From contig NZ_CP080413.1 of NCBI RefSeq assembly GCF_019457475.1, forward strand, positions 620,001 to 684,000: DNA of 64,000 nt, written 5' to 3'. The number at the start of each line of letters is the position of its first letter. Position 1 is the stretch's first letter. This stretch comes from Shewanella acanthi (GTDB lineage: Bacteria > Pseudomonadota > Gammaproteobacteria > Enterobacterales > Shewanellaceae). Positions 61,328 to 64,000 of the stretch are shown piece after piece. The notes beneath the pieces were generated by a model. The model searched no databases and had not been told where the DNA came from. It saw nothing but the letters and a program-made list of their open reading frames with translations. A program made the translations under genes and the position numbers.

Positions 61328-63111
61328 TTACCTTGCGTTTTACTAAAGCGTGGACACCTCAGACTTCGCCTATTGTTTTGCGGTTTGGGGGTGATGATGG
61401 TGGTGGCACGGGCGAGCCAGTTGCACAGGAGCTGCGGATCAATGCTGGCCTAAGTTGGGCAACCTTAAAGGCCATCGAGCAGCATATCACCTTAACCATG
61501 CAGGCAAGCGCAATTGACCAGCGTATTGATAGCCAATGGCAGGGTGAGGATATCGAGCGCCGTGAGCAGCTTAGCTGGGCTTCAAGCCCCGTGGCACGCC
61601 GCTTTACCTATCCTTGGCAAATGCGCGTTAAGCATACCCGCCGTTTGCCACTGCGCTGGACCTCGCCAGTGACGCTGCAAACTCGCCCAAGCTTAAGTTG
61701 GCAAGATGGCGAGCGCAAACAGCAGCTAACTCGCGTGGTTTGGAGCTGTTACCCTGTAGTACAACTGCGCCACAGTTCGCCATGGTTAACGGGCGCCGAT
61801 GTACAACGTAAGTGCCAAAGCGCAACGGCCATGGCATGGAATAGCCAAGCCAGCGTAAAGGCCGCACATTATCTGCAGTGGGGACCAACGCGCCCACGGT
61901 ATATCTGTTCTAACAAATGGCTAGACTTTGCGCCCAAGGGCAAGGTTAAGCTGCGCTTTAGCGCCCCTTACACCAACAAACAATCGCCCTTAAGCCTGCG
62001 CTTTGATACGGTGCCAACAGTCTGCCATTGGGACTATGGCGGCGGCAGGCTCAACGCTAACCCAGTGTTACCCAATCTTGATTTTAAAATCCCTATCCAA
62101 CCTCAGATCCGCAGGTATTACCTAATGCAGCCAACGATTACATGCATCCGTGTGTCCGATAGTCTGCCAATTGTGATCAGCAGCGTGACCCTAAGCCAAA
62201 GCCGAGACCAGTGGGCAAGGTCGGTAAGCATCGAGTTTTCGAGCCGCATCGATGCCGAGCGCGCACACAATGCGCTATTGCTGATCAGCATCAACGGTTA
62301 TGACTTTTATGCTAAGGCCGAGCAGCCAAGTTCGAGCAAAGTGTTTGGCACGCCAAGCTATAGCAGTAATGGCCGCAGCCGCGTGGCCGAGCTGGCAGCG
62401 CCAGCCCAGCGCCCAATCAGTTACACCAATACCATCGCCCGTAGCTTTGGCGGGATACTGGGCGACATATTGCAGTACACCGATTGGAGCATTGAACTCG
62501 ATGAGGCTGTACCGGATTTTGTGGTGCCTGCCGGCGCCTTTAGTGTGGGCAATAAAACCCCCATCGAGGCGATTAACGAGGCGGTGACTCAAGTCGGTTG
62601 CATGCTGCTATCCGATGACAGCGCCCAAACCTTAACCGTCGTTCCGCGCTGGCCAACGTCACCGTGGGCAATGGCTGCCGCCACGCCGGATATCGCCCTG
62701 CACGATGGGGTGATCTTCAGCTATCAAGCCGCTGTTAATCAAAGCCCGTTATGTGATGTGGTATGGCTGCGCGGCGAGCAGCAGGGGATCCAAGCCAAGG
62801 TGAAGCGCGCTGGCAGTGCTGGCACCAATGCCGCGCAGGATATCAGCGCCCAGTTGATTGTTGATAACCAAGCCGCGCGCTTGGCCGGCACCGATGCACT
62901 CGCAGAGACGGGTGATAAAAATACCGTTAGCCTGACCCTGCCACTGCGTAATGACCTGCCACCGGTGAGCCCTGGCATGTTTGTTGGGTTAACCAAAGAC
63001 GGCGAACTGAGCAAAGGCCTTTGCGATAGCTGGAGCCTGCGCGCCACGGTGAGCGATCGCGGTGATATCGATATCGAGCAGAGCATTACAGTGCTAGTGC
63101 CGTTAGAGTAA
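61324..63111 (+). CDS. Tail tip/baseplate hub-like protein with repeats (595 aa)
   Basis: Residues about 30-210 contain several degenerate 35-40-residue units with Trp-ending strands (LSWASSPVARRFTYPWQ, LPLRWTSPVTLQTRPSLSW, VVWSCYPVVQLRHSSPW). The C-terminal half (about 260-595) is a hub-like beta domain (SVSIEFSSRIDAERAHNALL, TPIEAINEAVTQVGCMLLSD, VVPRWPTSPW). It is the last large structural gene and a candidate for the host-contact hub. Confidence 0.7.
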   Translation: MITLRFTKAWTPQTSPIVLRFGGDDGGGTGEPVAQELRINAGLSWATLKAIEQHITLTMQASAIDQRIDSQWQGEDIERREQLSWASSPVARRFTYPWQMRVKHTRRLPLRWTSPVTLQTRPSLSWQDGERKQQLTRVVWSCYPVVQLRHSSPWLTGADVQRKCQSATAMAWNSQASVKAAHYLQWGPTRPRYICSNKWLDFAPKGKVKLRFSAPYTNKQSPLSLRFDTVPTVCHWDYGGGRLNANPVLPNLDFKIPIQPQIRRYYLMQPTITCIRVSDSLPIVISSVTLSQSRDQWARSVSIEFSSRIDAERAHNALLLISINGYDFYAKAEQPSSSKVFGTPSYSSNGRSRVAELAAPAQRPISYTNTIARSFGGILGDILQYTDWSIELDEAVPDFVVPAGAFSVGNKTPIEAINEAVTQVGCMLLSDDSAQTLTVVPRWPTSPWAMAAATPDIALHDGVIFSYQAAVNQSPLCDVVWLRGEQQGIQAKVKRAGSAGTNAAQDISAQLIVDNQAARLAGTDALAETGDKNTVSLTLPLRNDLPPVSPGMFVGLTKDGELSKGLCDSWSLRATVSDRGDIDIEQSITVLVPLE

Positions 63112-63137
63112 GCGGATAGGTATACAGAGAATGAATT

Positions 63138-63166
63138 AAGCCCCTCGCCATAAACGTGGGGCTTAT
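63138..63166 (+). terminator. Terminator-like hairpin after the last large tail gene
   Basis: AAGCCCC pairs with GGGGCTT around a loop of about 13 nt and is followed by ATTCTTTT. It probably ends most late transcription. Confidence 0.65.
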
Positions 63167-63200
63167 TCTTTTACTGCATTTTTTGCCAGATTGGAGGCCT

Positions 63201-63413
63201 ATGTTAAAACAATTACAAACGGCGCTGACCCTGCCGCGCATGATCATGACAGTCAATGCCGTGAACGCCGATGGCACAGTAACCGCCACCACCGCCAGCG
63301 GCCAAACCATGCGCATCATCGGCACCGCCGCCGTGGATGATCATATCTATGTGCAAGATGGTAGGGTGTTAGGTACCGCCCCCGATTTACCGTTTGTGGA
63401 AATAGAGGTTTAG
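63201..63413 (+). CDS. Small late protein (70 aa)
   Basis: I use the ATG at 63201 with GGAGG upstream (MLKQLQTALTLPRMIMTVNA). It is beta-rich (VTATTASGQTMRIIGTAAVD) and ends in FVEIEV. This resembles small assembly proteins at the end of tail operons; exact role unknown. Confidence 0.65.
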   Translation: MLKQLQTALTLPRMIMTVNAVNADGTVTATTASGQTMRIIGTAAVDDHIYVQDGRVLGTAPDLPFVEIEV

Positions 63414-63437
63414 AGCAAATAATGTGATATTCCAAAC

Positions 63438-64000
63438 CTATTTCATAAGAATGTCTTTTTGTTTATACGTAAAAACTAACCCTTTAGGCAAATATTTTGT
63501 TATATCTTTATTTAATTTTAATTTGTTTACAGCTTCATTTCTTTCAAGTAAATCTTTCAATTTTTCTTTTGAATCGAAGTGAGAAATATTTTTGAATATG
63601 TTGAGGTATAAATTGTAAAGAAGTAACTCAGCGAACCGCAAATCGTCAATGGTTATTTCGTCTTGCTTTCCATCGTGTACGTAATTGTTTCTTTTGGTAT
63701 AGATGGATTTTATTAACCCTTCAAAGCCATAAGATTGCCAAGGTTCGTAATGCCCCATAAGAGCTCTAAATATCCCCAAAAATCTCTCTTGATGATTAGA
63801 GTTACCAGAGGTAATAATAGATTCTATGGCAATCATCGTTAATAAAAAAGATTGTGAAATATCTTCCTCATAAAGACTTTTTCCAGCAAGAACTAATGAA
63901 CGATATAAAATTGAATCCCAATTCGTATATTTTTTATTATCATTATTAATGATTTTTATAGCGTTAGAAAAGAAGCCACTGTTAACAACCCTTATCCATT
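63438..64000 (-). CDS. HEPN-motif protein (Apea-like), N-terminus beyond window
   Basis: The frame stays open from the stop at 63438 to the window end, so at least 187 residues are visible and the start is outside; the ATG at 63836 is internal. The segment SIYTKRNNYVHDGKQ carries the R-x4-H motif of HEPN RNases, followed by a helical stretch (DDLRFAELLLYNLYLNIFKN) as in Apea-like HEPN domains. Base composition is much more A/T-rich than the tail genes. It lies at the prophage end and points against the late genes, typical of an accessory (moron) gene. An RNase-based defence or toxin function is inferred. Confidence 0.7.
   Translation of the reverse strand, partial: WIRVVNSGFFSNAIKIINNDNKKYTNWDSILYRSLVLAGKSLYEEDISQSFLLTMIAIESIITSGNSNHQERFLGIFRALMGHYEPWQSYGFEGLIKSIYTKRNNYVHDGKQDEITIDDLRFAELLLYNLYLNIFKNISHFDSKEKLKDLLERNEAVNKLKLNKDITKYLPKGLVFTYKQKDILMK

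Larger units (their letters stand above)
24765..64000. mobile_element. Lambda-organised cos-type siphophage prophage, right end outside window
   Basis: The region contains a complete lambda-like plan: leftward early operon, CI/Cro switch, O/P-like replication genes, Q-like antiterminator, cos, lysis genes, Nu1/TerL, gpW, portal, protease-capsid fusion, tail genes to the tip, and end accessory genes. No integrase or attachment site flanks the left end; the integrase lies inside at 37796. No stop or frameshift was seen in core genes, so it may be functional. The left edge is set by the last phage gene and is approximate. Confidence 0.93.

Overview
The chromosomal part (1-24760) reads as a Shewanella-type gammaproteobacterium. 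Gene order and protein sequence support this: rplM-rpsI, purA, rnr-rlmB, rpsF-priB-rpsR-rplI, dnaB-alr, a CheX phosphatase, TonB receptors, an S46 dipeptidyl-peptidase and a Fur-type box. No tRNA, rRNA, CRISPR array or insertion sequence was seen. The genus call rests on overall resemblance, not on a database search.

Layout of the chromosome: the 3' end of zapE; the L13/S9 operon; a small membrane protein and purA; a Sel1 protein; rnr-rlmB; a leftward MFS transporter and DUF481 protein; the S6/PriB/S18/L9 operon; a leftward Oar-like TonB receptor and S46 peptidase; dnaB and alr; leftward cheX; an iron-uptake pair (TonB siderophore receptor plus PKHD hydroxylase) behind a Fur box; an intergenic region with a perfect 25-bp inverted repeat; and a DUF4124 secreted protein.

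From about 24760 to the window end lies a lambda-organised, cos-type siphophage prophage; its right end is outside the window. A leftward early operon (32542 to 24765) of small accessory genes includes an MT-A70 adenine methyltransferase, a PAPS-reductase/DndC-like PP-loop protein, an HNH nuclease and a PrtN-like protein. It is driven by a good sigma70 promoter (PL) covered by operators. Next come an unknown membrane-anchored gene in the lambda rex position, a LexA-like CI repressor, a second promoter (PR) carrying the identical 14-bp operator, cro, small regulators, an O-like initiator with internal iterons, a P-like helicase loader, a tyrosine integrase, an HTH protein and a Q-like antiterminator. 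A recognisable lambda-type cos site (cosQ, cosN) follows, then a candidate late promoter and terminator. The late genes are endolysin, Rz/Rz1, holin, Nu1, TerL, gpW, portal, a ClpP-protease/major-capsid fusion, decoration protein, head-tail and tail genes, tape measure and tip proteins.

The most notable items are: (1) a C4-antisense-RNA-like / Icd / Rha riboregulatory module on the minus strand, between the tail-tube and tape-measure genes, where lambda keeps G/GT; (2) repressor operators shared between PL and PR, flanking the rex-position gene; (3) iterons inside the O-like gene; (4) cos separated from the terminase genes by the lysis cassette; (5) a repeated gene-junction sequence in the left operon that is at once C-terminal codons, RBS and start; (6) a dispersed 14-bp palindrome; (7) a HEPN-motif gene running off the right edge; and (8) an endolysin whose catalytic Glu is not at the usual spacing. 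Promoters, operators and RNA elements are read by eye and have not been tested.
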